Shown piece by piece: positions 43,856-52,339 of a DNA stretch of 64,000 nucleotides; position 1 is the stretch's first letter, and every line of letters begins with the position of its first letter. The translations under genes and the position numbers were made by a program. The stretch comes from JAUYQR01 sp050632395. Its GTDB lineage: Bacteria > Pseudomonadota > Alphaproteobacteria > Rhodobacterales > Rhodobacteraceae. The notes under the pieces are model-generated. The model searched no databases. It saw only the letters and a program-made list of their open reading frames with translations, and was not told the DNA's origin. The stretch spans positions 744,001 through 808,000 of the forward strand of contig NZ_CP192600.1 of the NCBI RefSeq assembly GCF_050632395.1. The letters are read 5' to 3'.

Positions 43856-43889
43856 TTCCGGCGCTCGGAAACAAACTCGAGCGCCGGAA
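43856..43889 (-). terminator. 12-bp perfect stem-loop between flp and cpaB
   Basis: Arms TTCCGGCGCTCG (43856-43867) and CGAGCGCCGGAA (43878-43889) with a 10-nt loop, starting 12 nt after the flp stop codon. No T-tract follows on the minus strand, only TGTTCTCC. It is probably a partial terminator or 3' stabiliser that lets the major pilin be made in excess of the assembly proteins. Confidence 0.65.
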
Positions 43890-43900
43890 GTGGTCCGGTC

Positions 43901-44089
43901 TTAGCAGCCTACTGCGGTCAGGCAGCCCGACGCTTCGCCCATTTTCGCATCAACGTCGTTGGCGAGCGTGGTGAGCGCCCCCGCACCGAGGGTCACGGCG
44001 AGGATCAGCGCAATGCCGTATTCGACGAGGGTCACGCCCTTTTCGTCTTTGGCGAAGCGGGCGAAGGTAGTTTTCAGGAAATTGGTCAT
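43901..44089 (-). CDS. flp: Flp family type IVb pilin
   Basis: 62 residues from the ATG at 44089. The leader MTNFLKTTFARFAKDEKG ends at the prepilin peptidase site Gly-Val, followed by VTLVEYGIALILAVTLGAGAL, with the Glu at +5 and Tyr at +6 of Flp pilins. The mature pilin is 44 residues. Unusually it ends in GCLTAVGC, two Cys at the C-terminus spaced by five residues. It is the major pilin of the Tad pilus, first in its operon, with a CtrA-type box 76 nt upstream and a stem-loop downstream. Confidence 0.93.
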   Translation of the reverse strand: MTNFLKTTFARFAKDEKGVTLVEYGIALILAVTLGAGALTTLANDVDAKMGEASGCLTAVGC

Positions 44090-44473
44090 GGTACACTCCA
44101 CTAGGTTGATCGTGAGAATTCTCGGTCGTCCTGGCACCCACCCGCTGCAAGCAGTTCAGGCCCATTAACACCATATTAAGGCCGTAACCCTTAACGGCGC
44201 ATCCTCTGGAACGGGGAGAATTGCTCGCTTTGGTTGTAAGGTTGGCAGTAAACGGGCTGGAATGCGGCGAAACGGGGGCAGCGGGCGGTTGGCGCGCCTT
44301 GATTGTGGCGGACCGATTCGGCTCGCGCGGTGGGGGAGGCGTATGAGCCTCGCAGAGGTGGATTCCGCAAGATGTTGGGGATAACCGCCGGCGTCGGTCA
44401 AGATGATGGGGCACCCTGTTGACTAACGCGCGGCGTGACACAACGATGCGGTTTCGCGACTCATGAGGCGATC
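44090..44473. other. 384-nt divergent intergenic region between flp and smc
   Basis: Contains the likely flp promoter, with the TTAA-N7-TTAA box at 44165-44179, and an AT-rich patch with a third TTAA at 44191-44194. The half nearer smc is GC-rich and shows no clear promoter. Short open frames here have no family resemblance and are not called. Confidence 0.5.
44165..44179 (-). promoter_or_regulatory. CtrA-type binding site upstream of flp
   Basis: Perfect match to the alphaproteobacterial CtrA consensus TTAA-N7-TTAA (TTAA at 44165-44168 and 44176-44179), located 76 nt upstream of the flp start codon. In Caulobacter CtrA activates pilA, and in Rhodobacteraceae it controls motility and gene-transfer functions. 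Binding here is predicted from sequence alone. Confidence 0.65.
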
Positions 44474-47400
44474 TTGCGGCTTACGAAACTGCGGCTCAAC
44501 GGCTTCAAAAGCTTTGTCGACCCCACGGATCTGGTGATTCATGAGGGTTTGACGGGCGTTGTGGGGCCGAACGGCTGCGGCAAGTCGAACCTGCTGGAGG
44601 CGCTGCGCTGGGTGATGGGCGAGAACCGCCCCACGGCGATGCGCGGCGGCGGGATGGAGGACGTGATCTTCAACGGCGCCGCCACGCGGGGCGCGCGGCA
44701 TTTCGCGGAAGTGGCGCTGGTCATCGACAACGTGGATCGGTTGGCGCCTGCGGGCTTCAACGATGCTGACCAGATCGAGATCGTGCGGCGGATCACGCGG
44801 GATGCGGGGTCGGCCTACCGCGCCAACACCAAGGAAGTGCGGGCGCGGGATGTGCAGATGCTGTTTGCCGATGCCTCCACCGGGTCGGCGAGCCCTGCGC
44901 TGGTGCGGCAGGGGCAGATTTCGGAGCTGATCAACGCCAAGCCAAAGGCGCGGCGGCGGATTCTGGAGGAGGCGGCGGGGATCAGCGGGCTTTATGCGCG
45001 GCGGCATGAGGCGGAGTTGAAGCTGGCGGGGACGGAGCAGAACCTGCTGCGCGTCGACGATGTGCTGGAGCAGTTGGCGCAGCAGTTGAGCGTGCTGACC
45101 CGGCAGGCCAAGCAGGCGGCACGGTATCGCGAGATCGGCGAGGAGCTGCGGCAGGCCGAGGGAATGCTGTTGTGGCGGCGCTGGCGCGAGGCGGATGAGG
45201 CGCGCAGCGTGGCCGAGGGCGCCTTGCGCGAACGGCTGATCGCGGCGGGGCAGGCGGAGGCGGCGGCGCGGGCGGCTGGGAAGGCTCGTGAAGACGCGGA
45301 GGATGCCTTGCCGCCAAAGCGCGAGGAGGAGGCGATTGCCAGCGCTATCCTGCAACGGCTGGCCTTGCAGCGCGATGCATTGGGCGATCAGGAAACGCGG
45401 GCGTTGGCGATGATCGACACGCTGCGGGGCCGGGTCGATCAGTTGACGCGCGACATGGAGCGCGAGGCGGGCCTCAATCGCGACGCGGGCGAGGTGATCG
45501 CGCGGCTGGAGTGGGAGGTGGAGCAGCTTGCCCGCGCCCACGAGGGCCATGACGACAAGCTGGCCGAGGCGATGGAAGCGGCGCGCGAGGCGGGGGCAAT
45601 CCTGAGCGACCGGGAAACCGTGCTGTCGGAGGCGACCGAGGATGCCGCGCGTCTGGCGGCACGGCACCAGTCGGCGCAACGGATGCTGGGCGATACGCGC
45701 GCCACGCTGGAGCGGGCCGAGGGCGAGGCGGCGCGGGCGCGCGAGACGGTAGTGACGGCGGGCGAGGCGCTGGAGGCGGCGTCGGAGGCGTTCGAGGCCG
45801 CCGAGGAAGCCCAGGCGGTGGCCGCCGAGGAGGCCGAGGCGACCGAGGTTGCGCTTGAGGCCGCGGAGGTGGCACGGGCGGAGACGCAGGGCCGCGAGGC
45901 AGAGGCGCGGGCGGCGCGGTCGTCGGCTGAGGGCGAGGCGAATGCGTTGCGCGCCGAGGTGGCGGCCTTGGCGCGGCTGGTGGAGCGTGAGGCGCAGGCT
46001 GGGCATCAGCTTTTGGACAAGCTGGTGGTGACGCCGGGGTTTGAAAAGGCGCTGGGCGCGGCTTTGGCCGATGATCTGCGCAGCCCCGAGGTGGAGGGCG
46101 GCGCGCGGTCTGGCTGGGCGCGGCTAGAGCCTTATGCCGATGCGCAGGCATTGCCGAAGGGGGCCACGCCGCTGGCGTCGGAGGTGCAGGGGCCGGCGGT
46201 TCTGGCGCGGCGGCTGAGCCAGATTGGCCTCGTGAGCCGCGAGCAGGGGTTTGCGCTGCAGAGCGATTTGCGTCCGGGGCAGCGGTTGGTCAGCGTTGAG
46301 GGCGACCTTTGGCGTTGGGACGGGTTTCGGGCGGGGGCAGAGGATGCGCCGTCTGCGGCGGCGCTGCGGTTGCAGCAGTTGAACCGGCTGGTGCAGTTGA
46401 AGCGCGATCTGGAGGATGTGGCGGCACGGGCTGAAGGGGCGCGGCAGGCGCATGAGTCGTTGCAGGCGAGGCTGGCGGAGCTGGCGGCAAGCGACCAACG
46501 CGCACGGGATGCGCGGCGGGCCGCCGATCAGCGCGTAACCGAGGCGAACCGGGCTGCGGCGCGGGCCGAGGCGGATCGGTCGATTGCCGGGGGCAAAGTC
46601 GAGGCGGCGCGGCTGGCGGTTGCCCGCTTCGAGGATGAGGCGATGGCGGCGCGGTCCCGCTTGCGCGAGGCCGAGGCTGCGGTGGTGGAGTTGGGCGATC
46701 TGGACGCCGCGCGGGGGGCGGTTGAAGCGGCGCGCTTCACCGTTGAGGCCGCGCGCATCGCGATGATGACCCGGAGGTCGGCGCAGGACGAGTTGCGCCG
46801 CGAGGGCGAGGCGCGGGTGCGGCGGCGGCAGGAGGCGGTGAAGGAGCTTTCGGGCTGGAAGCACCGGCTGGAGACGGCGGAAAAGCGGATTACCGAACTG
46901 ACCGAACGGCGGGCCGAGACCGAGGAGGAACTGGCCGAAGCGACGCTTGCGCCGGAAGAGATTGCCGCCAAGCGCGACGAGTTGGTGGAGGCGATGGAGG
47001 CCGCCGAGGCGCGGCGGCGGGTGGCGGCTGAGGCGCTGGTGGCGGCGGAAGCGACCTTGCGCGAGGCGCAACTGGCCGAGCGCGAGGCCGAGCGCGCGGC
47101 GGGTGAGGCGCGGGAAGCGCGGGCGCGGGCGGAAGCGCGGCTTGATGCGGCGCGTGAGGGTGTGACGCTGGCGGCGGAGCGCATCCGCGAGGCGGATGAC
47201 CGGACGCCGGATGAGTTGCTGGCCAGCTTGCGGACCGATCCGGACAAGATGCCGGCGGCGGATCATCTGGAGACGGAGGTTGGTCGGCTGAAGCGACAGC
47301 GCGAGGCGCTTGGTGCGGTGAACCTGCGGGCCGAGGAAGATGCCAAGACGGTGGAGGCGGAGTATACCGCGCTTGCGACCGAGAAGGGCGATCTGGAAGA

Positions 47401-47929
47401 GGCGGTGAAGAAGCTGCGCGCCGGAATCGCCGGGTTGAACAAGGAAGGCCGCGAACGGCTGCTGACCGCGTTCGAGCAGGTGAACGCCAATTTCTCGACG
47501 TTGTTCACGCATCTGTTTGGTGGTGGCGAGGCGCGGCTGGTTCTGGTTGAAAGCGACGATCCGCTGGAGGCGGGCCTGGAGATCATGTGCCAGCCGCCGG
47601 GCAAGAAGCTGGCGGTCCTGAGCTTGTTGTCGGGTGGTGAGCAGACGCTCACCGCGCTGGCGCTGATCTTCGGGGTGTTCCTTGCGAACCCCGCTCCGAT
47701 CTGCGTGCTGGACGAGGTGGACGCGCCGCTGGACGATGCCAACGTGACGCGGTTCTGTGATTTGCTGGACGAGATGACGCGGCGGACGGAGACGCGGTTC
47801 CTGATCATCACGCACCACGCGGTGACGATGGCGCGGATGGACCGCCTGTTTGGCGTGACGATGCAGGAACAGGGCGTGAGCCAACTTGTCAGCGTCGATC
47901 TGAAAAAGGCCGAAGCGCTGGTCGCGTGA
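44474..47929 (+). CDS. smc: Chromosome segregation protein SMC
   Basis: 1151 residues from a TTG at 44474, preferred because GAGG lies 5 nt upstream and the protein then begins LRLTKLRLNGFKSF, where SMC proteins normally start; an ATG at 44435 would add 13 unrelated residues. Walker A GPNGCGKSN (about 32-40), long Ala/Glu/Arg-rich coiled coils (about 165-480 and 630-1000), a hinge in between (with KLVVTPGFEKALGAAL), the ABC signature LLSGGEQ and Walker B CVLDEVDAPLDD near the C-terminus. It is an ATPase that compacts and separates the chromosome with ScpA/ScpB. It is a single gene, divergent from the pilus operon. Confidence 0.95.
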   Translation: MRLTKLRLNGFKSFVDPTDLVIHEGLTGVVGPNGCGKSNLLEALRWVMGENRPTAMRGGGMEDVIFNGAATRGARHFAEVALVIDNVDRLAPAGFNDADQIEIVRRITRDAGSAYRANTKEVRARDVQMLFADASTGSASPALVRQGQISELINAKPKARRRILEEAAGISGLYARRHEAELKLAGTEQNLLRVDDVLEQLAQQLSVLTRQAKQAARYREIGEELRQAEGMLLWRRWREADEARSVAEGALRERLIAAGQAEAAARAAGKAREDAEDALPPKREEEAIASAILQRLALQRDALGDQETRALAMIDTLRGRVDQLTRDMEREAGLNRDAGEVIARLEWEVEQLARAHEGHDDKLAEAMEAAREAGAILSDRETVLSEATEDAARLAARHQSAQRMLGDTRATLERAEGEAARARETVVTAGEALEAASEAFEAAEEAQAVAAEEAEATEVALEAAEVARAETQGREAEARAARSSAEGEANALRAEVAALARLVEREAQAGHQLLDKLVVTPGFEKALGAALADDLRSPEVEGGARSGWARLEPYADAQALPKGATPLASEVQGPAVLARRLSQIGLVSREQGFALQSDLRPGQRLVSVEGDLWRWDGFRAGAEDAPSAAALRLQQLNRLVQLKRDLEDVAARAEGARQAHESLQARLAELAASDQRARDARRAADQRVTEANRAAARAEADRSIAGGKVEAARLAVARFEDEAMAARSRLREAEAAVVELGDLDAARGAVEAARFTVEAARIAMMTRRSAQDELRREGEARVRRRQEAVKELSGWKHRLETAEKRITELTERRAETEEELAEATLAPEEIAAKRDELVEAMEAAEARRRVAAEALVAAEATLREAQLAEREAERAAGEAREARARAEARLDAAREGVTLAAERIREADDRTPDELLASLRTDPDKMPAADHLETEVGRLKRQREALGAVNLRAEEDAKTVEAEYTALATEKGDLEEAVKKLRAGIAGLNKEGRERLLTAFEQVNANFSTLFTHLFGGGEARLVLVESDDPLEAGLEIMCQPPGKKLAVLSLLSGGEQTLTALALIFGVFLANPAPICVLDEVDAPLDDANVTRFCDLLDEMTRRTETRFLIITHHAVTMARMDRLFGVTMQEQGVSQLVSVDLKKAEALVA

Positions 47930-48020
47930 GGCAATTCGCGAATGGGGCGTGTGGATAACCCGGCGTTAACTGGAATCAGGCAGAACGGGACGTGAACATT
48001 CACGAGACCGAGGTCTGAAG

Positions 48021-48140
48021 ATGCAAACCGGAATTGCCGTCATCACTGTCGCCTTCCTTGCGATCTGGGCGCAGGATCTGACGAAACGCGATGGCGCGGG
48101 GACGTGGCGCTACGTGTCAGGCGTCACGTTCAGCCACTGA
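48021..48140 (+). CDS. Small 39-residue putative membrane protein
   Basis: An ATG with GAGG 8 nt upstream opens a 39-codon frame: a hydrophobic helix (about residues 4-17, IAVITVAFLAIWA) followed by a charged, aromatic tail (DLTKRDGAGTWRYVSG). It starts 91 nt after smc on the same strand and overlaps the 3' end of the MOSC gene by 11 nt. The single-membrane-helix composition and ribosome site support translation. No known family recognised; it may also be chance. Confidence 0.4.
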   Translation: MQTGIAVITVAFLAIWAQDLTKRDGAGTWRYVSGVTFSH

Positions 48141-48681
48141 TCTTGCGAATGGTGTCGCTCATCCGCACCATGCCGTCGCGTTCCACGGCGCAAAGTATGC
48201 CGCGCAACCGCAATGTTGGGTGGCCCGGTGCCACGACCCAATCCTTGGCGCCGCTGCCGTAGCGGGCTTTCCATTTCACGCAGCCATCGTTGAAAAGGGA
48301 GGAGACTCGAAGCACCGCTGTGCCGACAGCCAGCAGCGTGCCGTCGGGCAGGTTCGCTTCGGACAGGTCAAGATCCGCGACGATCGGATCGCCTGGGTGT
48401 GGCGCGGTGTCGGTGGGGTGCCACACCAGATCAAGCACGCGGCTGGCCAGGATCGAGATCTGGATGCGCGGGTCGGGGCGCCCGTCCGGCAACCGCAGCC
48501 ACGGGTCGGTCAGCCAGCGGTCGCCGGGGATACCCTCGGCGCGGGTCAGGGTCAGGTGGTCGGGAAAGGCGCGCTGGTTGCGGGCGGGGCGGATGCACAG
48601 GCAGGTGACCGGGCCTGCGTCGCGCGGCGCGGCGAGGATGTGGGGAAGGGCTTTGGCAAGCGCGTCGGCGGTTGGCGTCAT
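48130..48681 (-). CDS. MOSC domain-containing protein
   Basis: 183 residues. The MOSC (molybdenum cofactor sulfurase C-terminal) fold is suggested by FPDHLTLTRAEGIPGDRW near 40-58, PDPRIQISILASRVLD, and the conserved Cys segment in LFNDGCVKWKARYGSG (about 130-146). Stand-alone MOSC proteins such as YiiM handle sulfur transfer or reduce N-hydroxylated compounds with molybdenum cofactor. The cofactor Cys is tentatively that in NDGC. Its start overlaps the glycosyltransferase stop by 4 nt. Confidence 0.78.
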   Translation of the reverse strand: MTPTADALAKALPHILAAPRDAGPVTCLCIRPARNQRAFPDHLTLTRAEGIPGDRWLTDPWLRLPDGRPDPRIQISILASRVLDLVWHPTDTAPHPGDPIVADLDLSEANLPDGTLLAVGTAVLRVSSLFNDGCVKWKARYGSGAKDWVVAPGHPTLRLRGILCAVERDGMVRMSDTIRKISG

Positions 48682-49595
48682 GGCAGGGATGCGTCCTTGA
48701 GGGCTGCGACCTTGGCGCGCAGGTCGAGGTTCGCTTCGACGGCAAGGCCGACCTCCAGCATGATGTCGGCGATGTCGGGCTGCAGGGTTTGTGTCGTGCG
48801 GTAGAAGGCTACGCGTTCCTGATCGGTGGCGGCGGCCAGATAGGCCTGCAGCGGCGGGTTGTACTGGTAGGCACCCCGCGTCAGTCGGAACGGCAGGGCG
48901 TCAAGCCAGACCTGCATGTCCTGCGCGTGAAAGTGCAAAAGCCGCAGGTCGGGCTGAAATTCCGGCGCGCGGATGCGGGCGCCTTTCAACATGCCGCCGT
49001 GCAGGCGGGGCGACAGGCCCGGCACACCGATGCGGAAGAACGCCTTGCCAACGCTGTGGCTGAGCATTCCGTCACGCATGACCTTCTTGTATTTGCCAAG
49101 CGCAGGGTTACGCAGCCGCCAGAAATCATGCTTGATCGGGCGGCGAAACAGCCGCGCGGTGCAGATGTCGTCGGGCAGATCGGGGTCGTGCATCGCCTCG
49201 AACGGCTCCATCCGGACGACAAGGTCGGTTGGTTGTGCCGCGTCAAGCACCGCGTCGACCGGGTGCGACGGCAGGATGAATTCGTCCACGTCGACATGGG
49301 CGAGCCAGTCGCTGGTGCAGCGGGTATAGGCGTCGCGGGCGTTGCGGGCCTGCCGGTTCTGGTGCCTTTCATGCCGGTTGCCCATCGCGGCCCAATGGTC
49401 GGCCGTGCAGCGGGTGAGGGTGATCCGGGCGCGCCGTGCTTCGGGCAGGGCGGCGATGGCATCGGCAGTGGGGTCGTCGGGGTCATCGAAGTAAAGGTGG
49501 ATGTGCCGGGCGCCAATCGACAGGTGGTGGGCCACGAAGGCCAGCACCTTTTCCTCGGGCGCCTTCACGGTGGCGACCACAGCCCAGGTGGCCAT
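48678..49595 (-). CDS. Glycosyltransferase family 2-like protein
   Basis: 305 residues. The N-terminus VVATVKAPEEKVLAFVAHHLSIGARHIHLYFDDPDD and the metal-binding WLAHVDVDEFILP (DxD) are the pattern of the Glyco_tranf_2_4-type GT2 subgroup found in many Rhodobacteraceae, usually for capsule or cell-surface glycans. No membrane segment or signal peptide, so cytoplasmic or peripheral. It overlaps the transglycosylase gene by 1 nt and the MOSC gene by 4 nt. Donor and acceptor are unknown. Confidence 0.82.
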   Translation of the reverse strand: MATWAVVATVKAPEEKVLAFVAHHLSIGARHIHLYFDDPDDPTADAIAALPEARRARITLTRCTADHWAAMGNRHERHQNRQARNARDAYTRCTSDWLAHVDVDEFILPSHPVDAVLDAAQPTDLVVRMEPFEAMHDPDLPDDICTARLFRRPIKHDFWRLRNPALGKYKKVMRDGMLSHSVGKAFFRIGVPGLSPRLHGGMLKGARIRAPEFQPDLRLLHFHAQDMQVWLDALPFRLTRGAYQYNPPLQAYLAAATDQERVAFYRTTQTLQPDIADIMLEVGLAVEANLDLRAKVAALKDASLP

Positions 49596-50755
49596 CAGAG
49601 CGCGTCCAGCAGTGCGCGGTTGGGCCAGCCGTCAGCGGGAAGGCCGAGGCGGATTTGTTCGCGCTGCACCGCAGTGCGGGTGCCGGCACCAAGGATGCCG
49701 TCGATCTGGCCCACGTCGTGGCCAAGGCGCTTCAGCTTTTCCTGCAGGGCGGTCATCTCGTCCGGTCCAAGGGCCGGATCGGGATTGCCTGCGGCATAGG
49801 GCGGCGCGCCTTCGATACGGGTGGCGAAATAGGCGGCGGTGGTCACGTAGATGAAGCTCTTGTTCCATTCAAAGAGCACGCGGTAATTCGGGTAGACCAG
49901 AAAGGCCGGGCCGTTGCGGCCCTGCGGCAGCAGCACCGAGGCCGGAAGGTTCTTCGGAAGCGCGCCTTCGCGGGGAGTGACGCCGAGCGCTGCCCAGGCC
50001 TCGGTCGGTTTTTCGGTATCGAGGCCGGTCAGCGACCAGTCGAAGCCTTGCGGCAGGGTAACCTCGGTGAGCCAGGGTTCACCCGCGCGCCAGCCGTGGT
50101 GTTGCAGCATCCGCGCGCCCGAAAGGATGGCGTCGGCAGGCGAGGTCTTCAACGTCACGAGCCCGTCGCCATCGCCATCGACGCCGCGTTCGAGGATGTC
50201 TTTCGGCAGCATCTGCACCATGCCGATCTCGCCCGCCCAGGCGCCGGTGGTGTCGAGGGCGAATTCGTTCAGGGCGTGCAGCTGTGCTGCGGCCAGCACC
50301 TGCGGCTGAAAGATCTCGGGGCGGCGGCAATCGTGGGCGAGGGTGAGGAGGGCGTCGCGCGTGGTAAACTCGCCCTGCACCTGACCGAAATCGGTCTCGA
50401 ACGCCCAGAAGGCCAGAAGGATGCCGCGGCTGGTGCCGTACTCGGCCTCTGCCCTCGTGAAGACGGCGTCAAGTTCGTCGGATTTGGCGCGGGCGGTGGC
50501 GAGGCGGCGCTTGGAGATCAGGCTTTGCGAAAAATCGAGGAAGGTCTTGCGGAAGACGCCTTGGCTGCGGTCGGCCTTCAGCACCTTGGGGTCTTGCCGC
50601 GCGTCGGCAAAAAAGGCGGCGGCCGCGTCGGGCGGGGTGCCTGCGGCAATCGCCTCGGCCTGCATCGCGGCGAGGAAATCGGTGAAGTCACTGCCGCAGG
50701 GCGCGGCAGCGGCGGGGGTGGCGAGGGCGAGGGTAAGGACGGCTGCCTTGAACAT
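49595..50755 (-). CDS. Lytic murein transglycosylase (MltB/SLT_2 type) with peptidoglycan-binding domain
   Basis: 386 residues. A signal peptide (MFKAAVLTLALATPAAA) leads to an SLT_2 domain (about 25-310) with the catalytic Glu in LLAFWAFETDFGQVQG and the supporting QMLPKDILERGVDGDGDG region, then a C-terminal peptidoglycan-binding PGB1 domain (about 325-386, LQEKLKRLGHDVGQIDGILG). It cleaves peptidoglycan glycan strands with 1,6-anhydro bond formation in the periplasm. No lipobox is seen, so it is soluble. Its stop overlaps the glycosyltransferase start by 1 nt; the cobD gene lies 9 nt upstream on the same strand. Confidence 0.92.
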   Translation of the reverse strand: MFKAAVLTLALATPAAAAPCGSDFTDFLAAMQAEAIAAGTPPDAAAAFFADARQDPKVLKADRSQGVFRKTFLDFSQSLISKRRLATARAKSDELDAVFTRAEAEYGTSRGILLAFWAFETDFGQVQGEFTTRDALLTLAHDCRRPEIFQPQVLAAAQLHALNEFALDTTGAWAGEIGMVQMLPKDILERGVDGDGDGLVTLKTSPADAILSGARMLQHHGWRAGEPWLTEVTLPQGFDWSLTGLDTEKPTEAWAALGVTPREGALPKNLPASVLLPQGRNGPAFLVYPNYRVLFEWNKSFIYVTTAAYFATRIEGAPPYAAGNPDPALGPDEMTALQEKLKRLGHDVGQIDGILGAGTRTAVQREQIRLGLPADGWPNRALLDAL

Positions 50756-50764
50756 GGCCGGAGC

Positions 50765-51664
50765 CTAGAAGAGGGCGACGAGGACGGCAATCGCCAGCAT
50801 CGCGGCCCAGGTGCGCCAAAGCGCGGAACAGGCGGCGTCGATGTCATCGGGGCCGGGGTCGCGGCGGCCCTCGGGCCAGACCCAGGGGTAGTGCTTGCGC
50901 ACCCCGTTGTAGCTGCGCGGGCCGGAGAGGGCGACGTTCAGCACCGGGGCGATGGCGGCTTCGGGCCAGCCTGCGTTCGGGCTGCGATGCAGGGGCGCGT
51001 CGCGGAGGATCGGGGTCGGGTCCACCCAACCGTGGGTGAGCGCGATCAAAAGCGCGGTCAGGCGGGCGGGGATCAGGTTCAGAAGATCGTCGAAGCGGGC
51101 CGAGGCCCAGCCGAACGCGGCGTGGCGGGGGGTCAGGTGGCCGATCATGCTGTCGGCGGTGTTGGCGAGTTTGTAGAGCAGGAGGCCGGGCAGGCCGAGA
51201 GCGAGATACCAGAAGATCGGCGCGATGACGCCATCCGACAGGTTTTCTGCGGCACTTTCGATGGCGGCGCGAGCCACGTCGGGCTCGGTCATTTCGGCGG
51301 TGTCGCGGCCAACGATCATGGCCACGGCAGCGCGGCCTTCGGGGAGCGAGCGGCGCAGGGCGGTTGCCACGGCGCGGACATGGTCGACGAGGCTTTTCTG
51401 CGCGAGGAGGATCGCGACGACCAGAATTTCGATCACCCCGTGGTCGGGCAGCGCGTGGATCAGCCAACCGGTGACCAGCGCGCCAAGGCCAAGGGCGGTG
51501 GTGACGAGGGCGCCCTTGAGGCGGCGGTTTTCGCCGCGGTTGAAGCGGGCGTCGAGGGCGGCGATCAGGCGGCCCATCAGGACGGCGGGGTGGGGGATGC
51601 GGTCCCAGATCGCCTTCGGTTCGCCGCAGGCCGCGTCGAGGATCATGGCGAGGATAAGGGTCAT
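50765..51664 (-). CDS. cobD: Adenosylcobinamide-phosphate synthase
   Basis: 299 residues from the ATG at 51664; a longer frame upstream has no family sequence. CobD/CbiB is an inner-membrane protein that attaches aminopropanol (phosphate) to adenosylcobyric acid. The family is recognised by LDAACGEPKAIWDRIPHPAVLMG at the start, RDTAEMTEPDVARAAIESAAENLSDG and NLIPARLTAL, with about four membrane segments. It lies 5.5 kb before the B12-riboswitch cluster and has no riboswitch of its own. It is transcribed into the transglycosylase gene after 9 nt. Confidence 0.93.
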   Translation of the reverse strand: MTLILAMILDAACGEPKAIWDRIPHPAVLMGRLIAALDARFNRGENRRLKGALVTTALGLGALVTGWLIHALPDHGVIEILVVAILLAQKSLVDHVRAVATALRRSLPEGRAAVAMIVGRDTAEMTEPDVARAAIESAAENLSDGVIAPIFWYLALGLPGLLLYKLANTADSMIGHLTPRHAAFGWASARFDDLLNLIPARLTALLIALTHGWVDPTPILRDAPLHRSPNAGWPEAAIAPVLNVALSGPRSYNGVRKHYPWVWPEGRRDPGPDDIDAACSALWRTWAAMLAIAVLVALF

Positions 51665-51884
51665 GCGCGGGCTATTCCTGGGGGCGGGGTGATTCGCAAG
51701 AGCAGTCGTCCGGCAGGCCGCTCTGGCCATTCGCGCGTCCTTGATGGCGCGGGCGCAACCGGGCCGTGTGAAATCGGAACCGAACCATGTCATGCGGGCT
51801 TTACAACTGCGTAATACCTTTGTGCCAGCTTGATTTATTGCGGATCGGGTTCAGACTATCCCTCGGGGTGTGAGTGAGGCTGCC

Positions 51885-52238
51885 ATGTTGGAATTTCTGC
51901 CGAAAGAGGTGCGTGACGGGCTGGAAGCGGCGAGGAAGCGCGAAGCGAAGCGCAAGTCGCGGCTGAGGGTTCAGGTGGGCGATGCGATGTTTCCGGTGCT
52001 GCGGTTTTGGCATGACGGATTCGCGTTGGACGCCGATGTGTCGCCACGCGCGCTGCGCGGGTTGGTGGATGTCTATGACGGGTCGCGGCATGTGTTTCAG
52101 TGCCTGATCGTCGCGTCGAGCATCGAGAACGGTGAACTGGTCTGCGACTTCAAGCGGGCGACTGCGGTGACCGGCGCGGCTGCGTTGGATTTCTGGCGCG
52201 ACGAGAATGCGCCGGTCGGGTATCTGCCGCGCCTTTGA
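51885..52238 (+). CDS. Conserved hypothetical protein, possibly PilZ-like
   Basis: 117 residues from the ATG at 51885 (GAGTGAGG just upstream; a GTG at 51870 is also in frame). No signal peptide or membrane segment. An N-terminal basic helix (KEVRDGLEAARKREAKRKSR) precedes a beta-rich domain with VGDAMFPVLRFWHDGFALDADVSPRALRGLVDVYDG. The arrangement of a basic patch followed by short strands resembles PilZ-type folds, but the canonical RxxxR and D-x-S-x-x-G are not convincingly present. Unknown function; single gene, divergent from cobD. Confidence 0.6.
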   Translation: MLEFLPKEVRDGLEAARKREAKRKSRLRVQVGDAMFPVLRFWHDGFALDADVSPRALRGLVDVYDGSRHVFQCLIVASSIENGELVCDFKRATAVTGAAALDFWRDENAPVGYLPRL

Positions 52239-52339
52239 CTGCCGGTTTGAAAAGCGGCGTTCCGTCGCAAGCCTTTGAGGCCGGCGGCGCGGGCCAGCCC
52301 GCTTGGCTCCGCCATTCTAAGTGGTATTGAAAATAGCAA

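Noticed and set aside
44140..44160. Possible sigma-54 promoter (TGGCAC near 44130) in the flp-smc space
   Set aside because: The GC element at the required spacing is missing, and the motif is on the wrong strand for flp.
44423..47884. Two long minus-strand open frames antisense to smc
   Set aside because: Arg/Leu/Pro-rich shadow translation of the Ala/Glu-rich coiled-coil coding strand; no motifs.
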